Notes: generated from the sequence alone by a model not told the origin. A stretch of DNA of 64,000 bases from Lactobacillus taiwanensis DSM 21401 (GCF_001436695.1 NZ_AYZG01000007.1:1-64000), one strand, 5' to 3'. Shown: positions 9,985 through 18,661, numbered from the stretch's first letter. Made by a program: numbers and translations.

Positions 9985-10542
9985 ATGGAAAGAATGGATG
10001 AAGTTTATTTAATTAGACGCGTGAAAGAGGAACAAGATACAATTGCACTGCGTGAGCTAGTTAATCGATATCGCCCATTAATTAATGGAGCAAAATTAAA
10101 TTTTTATCTGCGAAATTTTGATCAAGATGACTGGGAACAAGAAGCCTTGATTATGTGTTATCAAAGCTGTTGTACGTATGACGAAGAAAGGACAGAAAAT
10201 TTTGGTGCGTATTATCGAACCAAGTTTTATAACCACTTACGCTCACTTTTAAGATATGAGTTAGCTCATAAAAGAAACGCATTTTCTAAATCTATTTCCT
10301 ATGATAATGTGGTGCAGAAAAATCTAATTAAAGAAGAAGTGGAAGAGATGCATATTACGCCTCGAAAGGAAATGTATCAAAAATTTATTAAAAAACTCTC
10401 TGAGAAAGAACTAATAGCCTTAAAAATTTTTTTGGGAGAGATAACAATTGAAGAGGCTCAAGCTAAAACAAAGTATAGTCGCTATCAATTATTGCAGGCC
10501 AAAGCTCGTTGTAAAACAAAATTACGGAAGGAATTGTTTTAA
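9985..10542 (+). CDS. Sigma-70 family factor, SigH/ComX-like
   Basis: Product of 185 residues with a sigma region 2-like N-terminal half (LVNRYRPLI, QDDWEQEALIMCYQSC, GAYYRTKFYNHLRSLLRYEL) and a short C-terminal helix-turn-helix-like segment (KTKYSRYQLLQAKARCKTKLRK). Position between rlmB and rpmG-secE-nusG is that of sigH in Bacillus, so it is probably the lactobacillar SigH/ComX orthologue linked to competence genes; that role is inferred. The ATG at 9985 lies eight bases after AAGGAGGA, which is buried in a 15-bp hairpin. Confidence 0.85.
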   Translation: MERMDEVYLIRRVKEEQDTIALRELVNRYRPLINGAKLNFYLRNFDQDDWEQEALIMCYQSCCTYDEERTENFGAYYRTKFYNHLRSLLRYELAHKRNAFSKSISYDNVVQKNLIKEEVEEMHITPRKEMYQKFIKKLSEKELIALKIFLGEITIEEAQAKTKYSRYQLLQAKARCKTKLRKELF

Positions 10543-10609
10543 ATTCGCATAGAGGTGATAAAAAGACTATAATAATATTTGTAGAATTTATTTAGGAGGT
10601 AATTTTAAG

Positions 10610-10828
10610 ATGGCAGATGAAGTTATTAAGACAGAATTGTTAGACCGTCACATGAAGGAAGTTTTTGATTGGAGCGACTCTGACATGCCTGTTAGAGATG
10701 CACTATGGGACTACTTTATGGAAAAGAATGGTAGAGATACCATGAAGACGGAAAGTGACATGCTTCCGTTCTTGAAAGACTCTGACGATAAGATCGAAGC
10801 CTTCGTCAACGAAAATCTTAAGAAGTAA
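10610..10828 (+). CDS. Small acidic hypothetical protein
   Basis: Product of 72 residues, charged and soluble, without signal or membrane segment; I do not recognise its family. It has a strong ribosome site (TTTAGGAGGTAA) and its own likely -10 TATAAT at 10568-10573, so it is probably a real and well expressed gene. It follows the sigma gene in the same direction, but nothing in the sequence links their functions. Confidence 0.7.
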   Translation: MADEVIKTELLDRHMKEVFDWSDSDMPVRDALWDYFMEKNGRDTMKTESDMLPFLKDSDDKIEAFVNENLKK

Positions 10829-10858
10829 CATCACCTAAAAATAATAATTCTACGCACC

Positions 10859-10914
10859 GTGGTCACGCACTGTTTGACCACCAAAGAACAGTCTCTAGGG
10901 ATTGTTCTTTTTTT
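10859..10914 (+). terminator. Tandem hairpins, the second a terminator, before the FGGY kinase
   Basis: The first hairpin has perfect arms GTGGTCA (10859-10865) and TGACCAC (10875-10881). The second, from AAAGAACA at 10883 to TTGTTCTTTTTTT ending at 10914, has a U tract. Together they end the small acidic gene and could act as a leader attenuator for the kinase 36 bases on. Confidence 0.65.
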
Positions 10915-10949
10915 GTGAGAAAATATATTTTAAAAGAAAGGGGCGGCTT

Positions 10950-12458
10950 ATGGACTATATAATTGGGATGGATATCGGAACAACAGCAAGTAAGGGTGTA
11001 TTGTATCAAGAAAATGGTAAAAATATTGAAGAATTATCAATTCCTTACCCTTTAATTCAAGAACAAGTGGATCAAGCAGAAGAAGATCCACAAGTAATAT
11101 TTGATGCTGTTCAAAAGATTATTTTCGGCTTAAGTAAAAGAGTGTCAGGAAAAATTAAAGCAATTTCTTGGTCGAGTCAAATGCATAGTTTAATCGGTAT
11201 TGGAAAAGACAATCAAGTACTGACTAACAGTATTACTTGGGCAGATAATCGAAGTAGCCAGATTGTGGCGCAAGCAAAAGAAAGTGGACTTGCGCAAGAT
11301 ATTTATCAACAGACAGGAATGCCGCCTCATCCAATGGCTCCTGTGTATAAATTATTGTGGATTAAAGAAGAAAATCCTAAACTTTTTGCACAAGTGCAAA
11401 AGTGGATTGGAATTAAAGAATATATCATTTGGCGTTTAACTGGTAAGATAGTCACCGATACAACTATGGCAGCTGGAACTGGCTTGCTTAATCTTCACAC
11501 TTTAACTTGGGATGGGAAATTACTTGATAAAATTGAACTAGATCCAAAAAAATTGCCAAGCTTAGCTAAACCAGAAGATGTAGTTGGAAAAGTAGAGACA
11601 GAATATATACAAAAATTGAGTTTAAATCCTGAAACAAAAATTATTTTAGGAGCTAGTGATGGATATTTATCAACAATTGGTGTTGGTGTTTTAGATAAAA
11701 AGTATTTTGCACTAAATGTTGGTACATCAGGAGCTATAAGAGCCATTGCACCTAAAGCAATAGTTGACTCAAAAAATCGCTTCTTTTGTTATCCGGTGGA
11801 TAAAAGCCATTATCTTCTTGGCGGTCCGGTAAACAATGGTGGAATAGTCTTTGAGTGGGCTAGAAAAACGATTTTTGGGCCCGATCAGACTGCAGAAGAT
11901 TTTATTAGTGTTGCTGAAACTGTTCCTGCTGGTAGTAATGGCTTGATTTTTCATCCTTACTTAGGAGGAGAGCGGGCACCAATTTGGAATGCTCAAGCTC
12001 GTGGATCTTTTATTGGATTAAGTCGAAACCACACTAAACCGCAAATGGCGCGGAGTGTTTTAGAAGGTATTGTCTTTAATCTTTTAGGTGCAGCTAGAGG
12101 CTTGCGCGAAAAATTAGGGGAACCAGAAGCATTAAGAGTCACTGGCGGCTTTGTAAGGAGTGATTTTGTAAGGCAGTTAATTGCTGATATTTTTAATTTA
12201 CCAGTAGTGGTAATTAAAAATGATCAAAGTGGAACTTTAGCAGCCATGTTTCTAGCACAATTGGGCTTAAATGAAGAGAATAGCTTAGACAAAATAGTGA
12301 AAGAAATAGATAACAGTAAAGTCTACTTTCCAAATCCAAAAAATGTGCGGATCTACCAGGATATAATTCCAATCTATCGAGAAGTAGAACACGATTTAGA
12401 CCAAAGCTATGATAAAATAGCTCGGTTTCAGAAAAAATATCCTAAATTATTTGAATAA
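10950..12458 (+). CDS. gntK: Gluconokinase-like FGGY-family carbohydrate kinase
   Basis: ATP-dependent sugar kinase of 502 residues, most like gluconokinase (gluconate to 6-phosphogluconate, feeding the pentose phosphate pathway); xylulokinase is the main alternative. Visible are the N-terminal phosphate-binding GMDIGTTASKGVLY, the substrate region SWSSQMHSLIG with ITWADNRS, and the C-terminal ATP-site motif VTGGFVRSDFVRQLIADI. I chose the ATG at 10950 (MDYIIG) because GAAAGGGGCGG is correctly spaced before it; an upstream extension lies in the terminator. It converges on the DXS-like gene. Confidence 0.85.
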   Translation: MDYIIGMDIGTTASKGVLYQENGKNIEELSIPYPLIQEQVDQAEEDPQVIFDAVQKIIFGLSKRVSGKIKAISWSSQMHSLIGIGKDNQVLTNSITWADNRSSQIVAQAKESGLAQDIYQQTGMPPHPMAPVYKLLWIKEENPKLFAQVQKWIGIKEYIIWRLTGKIVTDTTMAAGTGLLNLHTLTWDGKLLDKIELDPKKLPSLAKPEDVVGKVETEYIQKLSLNPETKIILGASDGYLSTIGVGVLDKKYFALNVGTSGAIRAIAPKAIVDSKNRFFCYPVDKSHYLLGGPVNNGGIVFEWARKTIFGPDQTAEDFISVAETVPAGSNGLIFHPYLGGERAPIWNAQARGSFIGLSRNHTKPQMARSVLEGIVFNLLGAARGLREKLGEPEALRVTGGFVRSDFVRQLIADIFNLPVVVIKNDQSGTLAAMFLAQLGLNEENSLDKIVKEIDNSKVYFPNPKNVRIYQDIIPIYREVEHDLDQSYDKIARFQKKYPKLFE

Positions 12459-12460
12459 TC

Positions 12461-12503
12461 AAAAAGGGTAAGTTGTATCAAATTAGTACAATTTACCCTT
12501 TTT
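12461..12503. terminator. Bidirectional terminator between gntK and the DXS-like gene
   Basis: Arms at 12461-12477 and 12487-12503 are almost perfectly complementary, with A and T runs on the outer ends, so it can act on both strands. Confidence 0.85.
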
Positions 12504-12525
12504 CTAATATAAATATGAATTTAAC

Positions 12526-14286
12526 TTATTTTAGGATTTCTAAAATGTCACTAACAATTTGATCAGGCATTAAATGGTCGCGCTTGTAGATAGATTCTTT
12601 TGGTTCATTATCAGTGTATTCTTTTTTAGCACCATAATTATTAACCATCATCTTGGTTGGACCATAGTAGCTCGCAATCTTTTGACCAAAACCACCATCA
12701 ATACTATTGTCTTCTAGAGTAACAACTAATTCATGGTCGTTTTGAAGTTTATCTAATGCTTCATAATCAAGGTGAGCGGCAGACTTTGGATTAATCAAAG
12801 TGGCATTAATATTTTCTGTCTTTAATAAATCAACTACCTTTTCACCTAATTGATAAAAGTCACCTAAACCAATGATTGCAACTTTAGAACCGGGCTTTAC
12901 ATCATATTTAATAATTGAGTAATCTTCATCAGCCGCTTCACCTTCAGGGACTGGATTCACTGGAGACTTAATTGCTACGGGATGCTTTCTTTGCTTAACT
13001 GCCCATTCAAGCATTGATTTTAATTCATTCAAAGTGGTAGGAGCTAAGTATTCCCAGTTTGGCCAATTTGCGACCATGGCGTTGTCAAAAATACCTAAGT
13101 GAGTCTTAGAAGTACCAGTAATTCCGCCACCAGCTACCACCATTACGACTGGTAAGTCGTTAGCTGCTACATCGTGCGAAAGTTGATCATAAGCACGTTG
13201 TAAGAAAGTAGAATTTTCAAATAAAACTGGGACAATTCCTTCTTTAACAGCCCCTGCAGCAAAGGCGACAGACTCTTGCTCAGCAATTCCTACATCCTTA
13301 TAATTCTTAGGATATTTATTCTTAATCTCGCCTAAGCTAAAGACGCCTGGGATAGCAGCATTAATTGCTAGAATGTTTTCTTGATTTTCGATATATTTCT
13401 TTAAGAAATCAAGAATTACAGTAGTTGGATTAGGAGTCTTTGGAGCTGGTACAGTTGTCTTGTCCGTCTTAAGATCAAAAGGCAATACCCAGTGGTGACT
13501 AGCTTCATTTTCAATAGCTGGTTCGTATCCCTTACCCTTAAGGGTATTGATATGCAAAACAATTGGATGATCAATATCTTTAATTGATTTAAAGGCATCA
13601 ATCATTGCTTTAATATCATTTCCTTGACCGACATATTTATAATCCAGTCCCATCGCAGTAAAAGGATTATCAGCTGTTTGACCATTCGATTCGCGTAGTT
13701 TCTTCAAAGCAGTTACAACCCCACCGACATTATCGTCAATCGACATTTGATTGTCATTTACTACAATAATTAGATTATGCTTTTCATCAGTCGCATTATT
13801 AAAGCCTTCAAAGGCTAAGCCACCAGTTAAAGAACCATCCCCAATAAGAGCTGTAATATTTTCATGTTCTCCTAGCATATCACGTGCTCTAGCCATTCCA
13901 GTTGCTAAGGCAACTGAAGTTGAAGTATGACCAACAGCAAAGTAGTCATAGGGACTTTCCTCAGGATTAGAATAAGGAGTTACATCTTCGTACTTATCTG
14001 GATCAAGCCACGCATAAGCACGGCCAGTTAACATCTTGTGTGGATAGGTTTGGTGAGAAACGTCCCAAACAATCTTATCTTTAGGTGCATCAAAAACATA
14101 GTGGTAGGCAATCGTAGTCTCGACAATTCCGAGGTCTGGCCCAAGGTGTCCACCTTCTACGGAGTCTTTTTCTAGAATTAAAGTTCTAATTTCACTAGCT
14201 AATTGTTCTAGCTCTTTTAAGTTTAATTTTTTTAAATCTTTTGGACTTTCAATTTTGTTCAATAAAAATTCTGGATGTTTATTCAT
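12526..14286 (-). CDS. 1-deoxy-D-xylulose-5-phosphate synthase-like TPP enzyme
   Basis: Transketolase-family protein of 586 residues, shorter than the usual 620 of DXS. DXS hallmarks are clear: DKIVWDVSHQTYPHKMLTGR, the TPP motif GDGSLTGGLAFEGFNN, NDNQMSIDDNVGG, DVGIAEQ and STFLQRAYDQLSHDV. The DXS block DRAGxVGxDGxTH is replaced by VAGGGITGTSKTH, losing residues equivalent to E. coli Arg420 and Asp427 while keeping the His. Activity is therefore uncertain. The start chosen is ATG 14286 with GGGG eight bases upstream; a GTG at 14295 is possible. It lies downstream of an MFS gene, with a terminator between. Confidence 0.8.
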   Translation of the reverse strand: MNKHPEFLLNKIESPKDLKKLNLKELEQLASEIRTLILEKDSVEGGHLGPDLGIVETTIAYHYVFDAPKDKIVWDVSHQTYPHKMLTGRAYAWLDPDKYEDVTPYSNPEESPYDYFAVGHTSTSVALATGMARARDMLGEHENITALIGDGSLTGGLAFEGFNNATDEKHNLIIVVNDNQMSIDDNVGGVVTALKKLRESNGQTADNPFTAMGLDYKYVGQGNDIKAMIDAFKSIKDIDHPIVLHINTLKGKGYEPAIENEASHHWVLPFDLKTDKTTVPAPKTPNPTTVILDFLKKYIENQENILAINAAIPGVFSLGEIKNKYPKNYKDVGIAEQESVAFAAGAVKEGIVPVLFENSTFLQRAYDQLSHDVAANDLPVVMVVAGGGITGTSKTHLGIFDNAMVANWPNWEYLAPTTLNELKSMLEWAVKQRKHPVAIKSPVNPVPEGEAADEDYSIIKYDVKPGSKVAIIGLGDFYQLGEKVVDLLKTENINATLINPKSAAHLDYEALDKLQNDHELVVTLEDNSIDGGFGQKIASYYGPTKMMVNNYGAKKEYTDNEPKESIYKRDHLMPDQIVSDILEILK

Positions 14287-14307
14287 ATTTTTCACCCCAA
14301 CATTAAT

Positions 14308-14351
14308 AAAAAAGCTTACTCATTTATTGTAAGTCAATGAGTAAGCTTTTA
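14308..14351 (-). terminator. Terminator between the MFS gene and the DXS-like gene
   Basis: Arms AAAAGCTTACTCATT and AATGAGTAAGCTTTT are perfectly complementary; on the minus strand the stem ends in a run of T. Confidence 0.85.
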
Positions 14352-14383
14352 CTAATATTAAGTTAGCATAGAGAAGTATGAGA

Positions 14384-15631
14384 TTAATCTATACTTTCTT
14401 CGAATGGTTGAGGTGCATTTTGCTTTTTGAGGGTAAGGAACAAAGCAACAAAACTTAGCGCAAAAGCAGTTGCGTTGATTGCCCAACCGAAGTTATAAGA
14501 ACCAGTAGTATCAAATAAAAGACCGTTTAAGTAAACAGATGCAGACATTGCAAATGCACCAGTCATATTAATTACTGAAAGAATTGTACTGTAGTCCTTA
14601 GCTCCGAATTCTTCTCGAATAAGGTAAGGAAGAGCAACTAAACACACACCTTGACCCAAACCTAAAATAAAGGCAGAGGCAATAAGTGGAAGACTAGTCT
14701 TAAAGAAAATTTCGCCGCTCCAGCCTAACAAGCCAAATAAAGAATAAATAAATAAAGTAGCTCGTGTATTAAAACGATCAAGCATAAAACCGATAGAAAT
14801 CTTACCAGCTGCTGCTCCAAGCATTACCCCAGAAACTACTGAGGCACCAATTGTTAATGGGAGACCCTGGCTGGTAATATGACCTGAAATATGTTGCACA
14901 GATCCAGAAACAAATTGCAGTGCAAGCATTGCAAATGCTAAAGCATAAAAGACAGGTGTCTTAAGTGCTGCCTTAAGGGTAACACCACTAGTTTCAAGAA
15001 CTTTTTCTGGTATATTTTTCACTTTGCCGTATGCTTGATGTTTTTGGTTAGGTTTTTCTCTTAAGAAGAATGCTGAAGGAACTAAAATTCCGAGAATTAG
15101 TAATCCTTCGCAGATGAAGCCACCTCTCCATCCAAAGTTGGTAATGATGTTACCAATAATTGGATTAAAGATGGTACCACCAAAGGCTGAAACTCCAAGG
15201 GCAATTCCCATCACAGTTCCTAATTTTTCATTGAACCAGTTTCCTAATAGAACAGGGATGGATAAAGTAATAGCAATTGGTTGGCAAATTCCAATGATGA
15301 TCCAAGCAATGTAAAAATGAGTTAAACTTTGTGCTACTGATAAGCTAAGCATGGAAAATCCAATTACAGCAAAACAGAAAGTTAAAAGCCAACGCAAGTT
15401 AAGCTTGGTCATAATTTTACCTGCAAACAGCAAGGTAATTGCGGCAGCAGCATTTTGCAAGGTTGTCATTAAGGCAACGCTTGCCCGACCAACATGGAAA
15501 CTTTTACTAATTGGCTCAAAGAATAAACCAATAGTATTAACAATTAATCCAAATCCTACTAAAGAAATTAAACAGGAGGCAATAAAAACCCACCAGGCAA
15601 AAAAATGCGAATTTTCTTTTTTCTTAGTCAC
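14384..15631 (-). CDS. MFS transporter, OFA/monocarboxylate-porter-like
   Basis: Twelve-helix major facilitator of 415 residues with no signal peptide and a charged cytoplasmic loop at about 195-220. Loop 2 resembles the MFS motif A (GKIMTKLNLRWLL), repeated as GKISIGFMLDRFNTR in the second half. The overall look, with FGWRGGF near helix 5-6, suggests the oxalate/formate antiporter (OFA) group, so a small carboxylate is the likeliest substrate; this is inference. It has its own terminator and sits between the polyprenyl synthase and the DXS-like gene on the same strand. Confidence 0.8.
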   Translation of the reverse strand: MTKKKENSHFFAWWVFIASCLISLVGFGLIVNTIGLFFEPISKSFHVGRASVALMTTLQNAAAAITLLFAGKIMTKLNLRWLLTFCFAVIGFSMLSLSVAQSLTHFYIAWIIIGICQPIAITLSIPVLLGNWFNEKLGTVMGIALGVSAFGGTIFNPIIGNIITNFGWRGGFICEGLLILGILVPSAFFLREKPNQKHQAYGKVKNIPEKVLETSGVTLKAALKTPVFYALAFAMLALQFVSGSVQHISGHITSQGLPLTIGASVVSGVMLGAAAGKISIGFMLDRFNTRATLFIYSLFGLLGWSGEIFFKTSLPLIASAFILGLGQGVCLVALPYLIREEFGAKDYSTILSVINMTGAFAMSASVYLNGLLFDTTGSYNFGWAINATAFALSFVALFLTLKKQNAPQPFEESID

Positions 15632-15703
15632 TTCTTTTCCTACTTTCTAGAATTATAATCCAAAAAAAGATTATAGCGAATTGGTAAAGAATAGGGAAAG
15701 AAA

Positions 15704-15725
15704 AGAGAATGTCTTAACATTCTCT
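15704..15725 (-). terminator. Terminator of the polyprenyl synthase gene
   Basis: Perfect stem AGAGAATG / CATTCTCT with a six-base loop. On the minus strand it follows the stop codon directly and runs into TTTTCTTT. Confidence 0.75.
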
Positions 15726-15728
15726 TAA

Positions 15729-16781
15729 TTAATAACTTCTTTTTAATAAAATATTTGTTAGCTCTTCAAGTTGCTGGCGAGTTTTGTTGTCTGGCCAATG
15801 CTTTTGTAAGTTGTGTAAAGCTTTATCAGTGAATTTATCAGCTAACTTTTGTGCTCGTTTTACCCCGCCAAGGTCATTAACCATTTTTTCTATCTCTTGC
15901 AATTGTTCTTTAGTCAAATCTTGTCCTAATTTAACTAACTCATGTAAGCGGCCTGTAGAGTCGTTTTGTAAGGCGAAAATTAAGGGACCAGAGTAGATAC
16001 CATCTTTAACATCTAATAAGACTGGCTTTTTAAAAGTAAAACTAGTAGTCGTGTAGTCTAAAATATCATCTCGTAGTTGAAAAGCTTGGCCCAAGTATTC
16101 ACCAAACTTTTTAGCTTTTAGGGCCTTAGTTACTTTAAGGCCACTCTCATAAGCACCAATAAAACAGGCTAGACCAAATAAGACTCCAGTTTTACCTTTA
16201 ATCTGATCTAAGTATTCTTTTTCAGAAATATTAATGTTATACGCATTGTTATATTGTTCAGTTTCGCCGACTAGGATATTTTGCATAGTTTTTCCATCCG
16301 CAATAACGCTGTGTAAGCTTTGAGCATTTTCACTTAAAAGAGTGAGCGATAAAGCAAATAAATAGTCGCCAGCATAAACTGCGATATGCTTGCCATATTT
16401 GGTCTGAATTGAGGGCCTACCATGGCGCATGCTCGATTCATCGATAATATCATCGTGAATTAAGGTAGCATTATGGAGAGTCTCAATTGAGGTTGCTATT
16501 TTTTGTAGTTCTTCGCGTTTTTGGTTAGCATTTGGCCCAAAAGACCCAAAGAGCATTACGCAAGCAGGACGCAGCATTTTCCCAGGAGCTACAAAAGTGT
16601 CTTTTAAGGCCTTTCCTAGTAGACCCGGAACAGTATTTACATGTTTTAAAATAATACGATTGATGGCAATCATATCTTTTTGAGTTTCTGGAAACTTGTC
16701 CCAAAAAGTGAAATTGCTCGTGTTATTGGTTCTTTTTTCGGAAAGTGAATTTTGTAGTGGATGAGTTGAATTTTCTGCCAT
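15729..16781 (-). CDS. Trans-polyprenyl diphosphate synthase (HepT/IspA superfamily)
   Basis: Class I prenyltransferase of 350 residues that extends allylic diphosphates with isopentenyl diphosphate. The first aspartate-rich motif is LIHDDIIDES, with DDxxD, and the second is LRDDILDYT; MRHGRPS and GKTGVLFG are also typical. There is a non-conserved N-terminal extension of about 30 residues. Chain length cannot be read with confidence; a medium or long chain (HepT-like) is likely. No menaquinone genes are nearby, so the user of its product is unclear. Confidence 0.85.
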   Translation of the reverse strand: MAENSTHPLQNSLSEKRTNNTSNFTFWDKFPETQKDMIAINRIILKHVNTVPGLLGKALKDTFVAPGKMLRPACVMLFGSFGPNANQKREELQKIATSIETLHNATLIHDDIIDESSMRHGRPSIQTKYGKHIAVYAGDYLFALSLTLLSENAQSLHSVIADGKTMQNILVGETEQYNNAYNINISEKEYLDQIKGKTGVLFGLACFIGAYESGLKVTKALKAKKFGEYLGQAFQLRDDILDYTTTSFTFKKPVLLDVKDGIYSGPLIFALQNDSTGRLHELVKLGQDLTKEQLQEIEKMVNDLGGVKRAQKLADKFTDKALHNLQKHWPDNKTRQQLEELTNILLKRSY

Positions 16782-17110
16782 GATAAATATTTAATTAAAA
16801 GGAAAAGTTGCTCCTTTTAATTAATAAATCCTTCCAATCAGTTGAATATCAGCATAAGAGCAGTTAAAATTAAACGGAAATAAAGTTAATGAAGTAAAAT
16901 TGTTATTTTTTAGTTTATTTTCAATTTTGAAGATAGCTTTATTTTTAATTAAAAATGATCTTATAAGTATAATTCTACACTATCTATTAATATTATTTAA
17001 AAGGAGATATAATTTTTTGATGGGTAAATTAGGTTCTTCTTTACTTTATTGATAGGAATTGCTAAAATAACATTTTTTTGCTAAGATAAATGCAGTTTAG
17101 GAGTGGTTTT
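16782..17110. promoter_or_regulatory. Spacer with rpmG promoter and a tiny open frame
   Basis: A promoter TTGCTA-17-TAAGAT (17059-17087) ends just before the rpmG ribosome site. Further upstream, TATAAT at 16968-16973 is followed by AAAGGAGA and a 10-codon frame at 17020-17052 (MGKLGSSLLY); whether it is translated is unknown. The rest of the 330-base spacer is AT-rich and shows nothing else. Confidence 0.5.
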
Positions 17111-17260
17111 ATGGCAGTAAAGAAAGCAGCTCTTGCATGTACTGTATGTGGTTCTCGCAATTATTCGATTGCAGCAAGCAAGAATAGAACGCAAAGACTT
17201 GAACTTAAGAAGTTTTGTAAGCATTGCGGAAAGCAAACTTTGCATAAGGAAACGAGGTAG
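17111..17260 (+). CDS. rpmG: Ribosomal protein bL33
   Basis: Protein of 49 residues of the large ribosomal subunit, too short to be obvious among longer frames. It reads [18 protein letters not shown] and later [14 protein letters not shown], so it retains the four zinc-binding cysteines (CxxC ... CxxC, the C+ form). GGAG lies before the ATG. The rpmG-secE-nusG order is the standard Firmicutes arrangement and secE starts seven bases later. Confidence 0.95.
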   Translation: MAVKKAALACTVCGSRNYSIAASKNRTQRLELKKFCKHCGKQTLHKETR

Positions 17261-17267
17261 GTAAGCA

Positions 17268-17438
17268 ATGTTTAAGTTTATTAAGAGTGTTAACCAAACT
17301 ATGGCAAAAGTATCATGGCCTACATGGAAACAAAATAGACGTGATACAGGTGTTGTAATCATCAGCTCAATTTTGTTTGGTGCTTACCTTGGTTTGCTAG
17401 ATTTATTATTTAGCTACTTAACGCAAATGTTCTTATAA
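17268..17438 (+). CDS. secE: Preprotein translocase subunit SecE
   Basis: Single-span SecE of 56 residues, a usual size for Gram-positive bacteria. The amphipathic N-terminal part MFKFIKSVNQTMAKVSWPTW contains the conserved KVSWPTW motif, followed by one membrane helix (about residues 28-52). It stabilises SecY in the translocon. It lies between rpmG and nusG with its own terminator-like hairpin downstream. Confidence 0.95.
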   Translation: MFKFIKSVNQTMAKVSWPTWKQNRRDTGVVIISSILFGAYLGLLDLLFSYLTQMFL

Positions 17439-17472
17439 AAACAGTATATGTGTTATAATTAAATCGGTTAAA

Positions 17473-17497
17473 AAGCCTCCCTCGGAGGTTTTTTTAT
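17473..17497 (+). terminator. Terminator/attenuator between secE and nusG
   Basis: Short GC-rich stem CCTCC-CTC-GGAGG followed by seven T residues. Read-through is likely needed if nusG shares the secE promoter. Confidence 0.7.
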
Positions 17498-17532
17498 TTG
17501 CATAAAGGTATTATTTTAAGGAGTTTAGAAAC

Positions 17533-18084
17533 ATGGTTGAAACCAGCGAAAAGAAATGGTACGTTTTACACACTTATTCTGGCTACGAAGAAAAAGTTAA
17601 GAAAGATTTACTTTCTAGAGCCCAATCAATGGGTATGCAAAATTATATCTTTCGAGTAATTGTTCCTGAAGAACAAAAAACTGAAACTGTTCGTGGTAAG
17701 AAACAAGAAGTAGATGAAAAGGTATTTCCAGGTTACGTTTTAGTAGAAATGGTAATGACTGATGAAAGTTGGTATGTTGTCAGAAATACGCCAAACGTTA
17801 CTGGATTTGTTGGCAGTCACGGTGGTGGATCAAAGCCATCTCCTTTATATGATGACGAAATTGAAAGAATTCTTGCTTCTCAAGGCCAACCAGCTAAAAA
17901 ACCTAAAGCTGACTATGAAGTTGGTGAAACAGTAACTATTATTGACGGTGCATTTAGTGGCATGAGTGGTAAGATTACTGAAATTAATCCAGAAAAAGAT
18001 AAACTTTATGTTTCTATTGATATGTTCGGCAGAGAAACAAATGCTGAACTTGACTATAACCAAGTAAAAGAATTTGACCAATAA
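17533..18084 (+). CDS. nusG: Transcription termination/antitermination factor NusG
   Basis: Product of 183 residues, normal length. The N-terminal NGN domain begins KKWYVLHTYSGYEEKVKKDL and includes FPGYVLVEM; the C-terminal KOW domain contains VGETVTIIDGAFSGMSGKI. It binds RNA polymerase and links it with Rho or the ribosome. The ATG at 17533 follows AAGGAG. It precedes rplK as in most bacteria. Confidence 0.97.
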   Translation: MVETSEKKWYVLHTYSGYEEKVKKDLLSRAQSMGMQNYIFRVIVPEEQKTETVRGKKQEVDEKVFPGYVLVEMVMTDESWYVVRNTPNVTGFVGSHGGGSKPSPLYDDEIERILASQGQPAKKPKADYEVGETVTIIDGAFSGMSGKITEINPEKDKLYVSIDMFGRETNAELDYNQVKEFDQ

Positions 18085-18102
18085 TAAAAATTTAATTAGC
18101 TA

Positions 18103-18215
18103 TTGTCAATTTAATAAATTGCTGGTAGTATATTAGAGTATCTTTATTATTGTGGGAGGAGAAGAAGGAAAATTCTCCACTATAACCGCATCACGGAATC
18201 AAGGAGGTATTGACC
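18103..18215 (+). promoter_or_regulatory. rplK promoter and structured leader
   Basis: Promoter TTGTCA-17-TAGTAT at 18103-18131. The leader forms a hairpin with GTGGGAG (18152-18158) pairing to CTCCAC (18175-18180). The same GTGGGAG heptamer recurs in the rplK-rplA spacer, as expected if ribosomal protein L1 binds its own mRNA. AAGGAGGT at 18201-18208 fixes the rplK start. Confidence 0.5.
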
Positions 18216-18641
18216 GTGGCAAAGAAAGTTATTAACGTAGTTAAACTGCAAATTCCTGCTGGTGCAGCAACTCCTGCACCTCCAGTTGGTCCTGCATTGG
18301 GTCAAGCTGGAATCAACATCGTTGGTTTCACTAAGGACTTCAACGCACGTACTGCTGATCAAAAGGGTATGATTATCCCTGTAGTTATTACTGTCTATGA
18401 AGATCGTTCATTCGAATTCATTACTAAGACTCCACCAGCTGCTGTTCTTTTGAAGAAGGCTGCTAAAGTGGACAAGGGTTCTGGTGAACCTAACACTAAG
18501 AAGGTTGCTAAGGTAACTAAGGACCAAGTTAAGGAAATTGCCGAAACCAAGATGAAAGATCTAAACGCTGCAGATATTGAAGCTGCTATGCGCATGATTG
18601 AAGGTACTGCTAGAAGCATGGGCTTCACTGTAGAAGACTAG
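18216..18641 (+). CDS. rplK: Ribosomal protein uL11
   Basis: L11 of 141 residues, a component of the GTPase-associated centre and needed for stringent-response activation. It begins [20 protein letters not shown] with the conserved PPVGPALGQ and the C-terminal GTARSMG. The start is GTG at 18216, seven bases after AAGGAGGT; a TTG at 18210 would be only one base from that site and is rejected. Confidence 0.97.
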   Translation: MAKKVINVVKLQIPAGAATPAPPVGPALGQAGINIVGFTKDFNARTADQKGMIIPVVITVYEDRSFEFITKTPPAAVLLKKAAKVDKGSGEPNTKKVAKVTKDQVKEIAETKMKDLNAADIEAAMRMIEGTARSMGFTVED

Positions 18642-18661
18642 TGTTTTTAGGAACGTCGGAT

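Noticed and set aside
15114-15650. Two plus-strand frames inside the MFS gene
   Set aside because: They lie wholly antisense to a clear transporter and have no ribosome sites.
17081-17362. Minus-strand frame of 93 codons over rpmG and secE
   Set aside because: It is the complement of two well-supported ribosomal/translocase genes.
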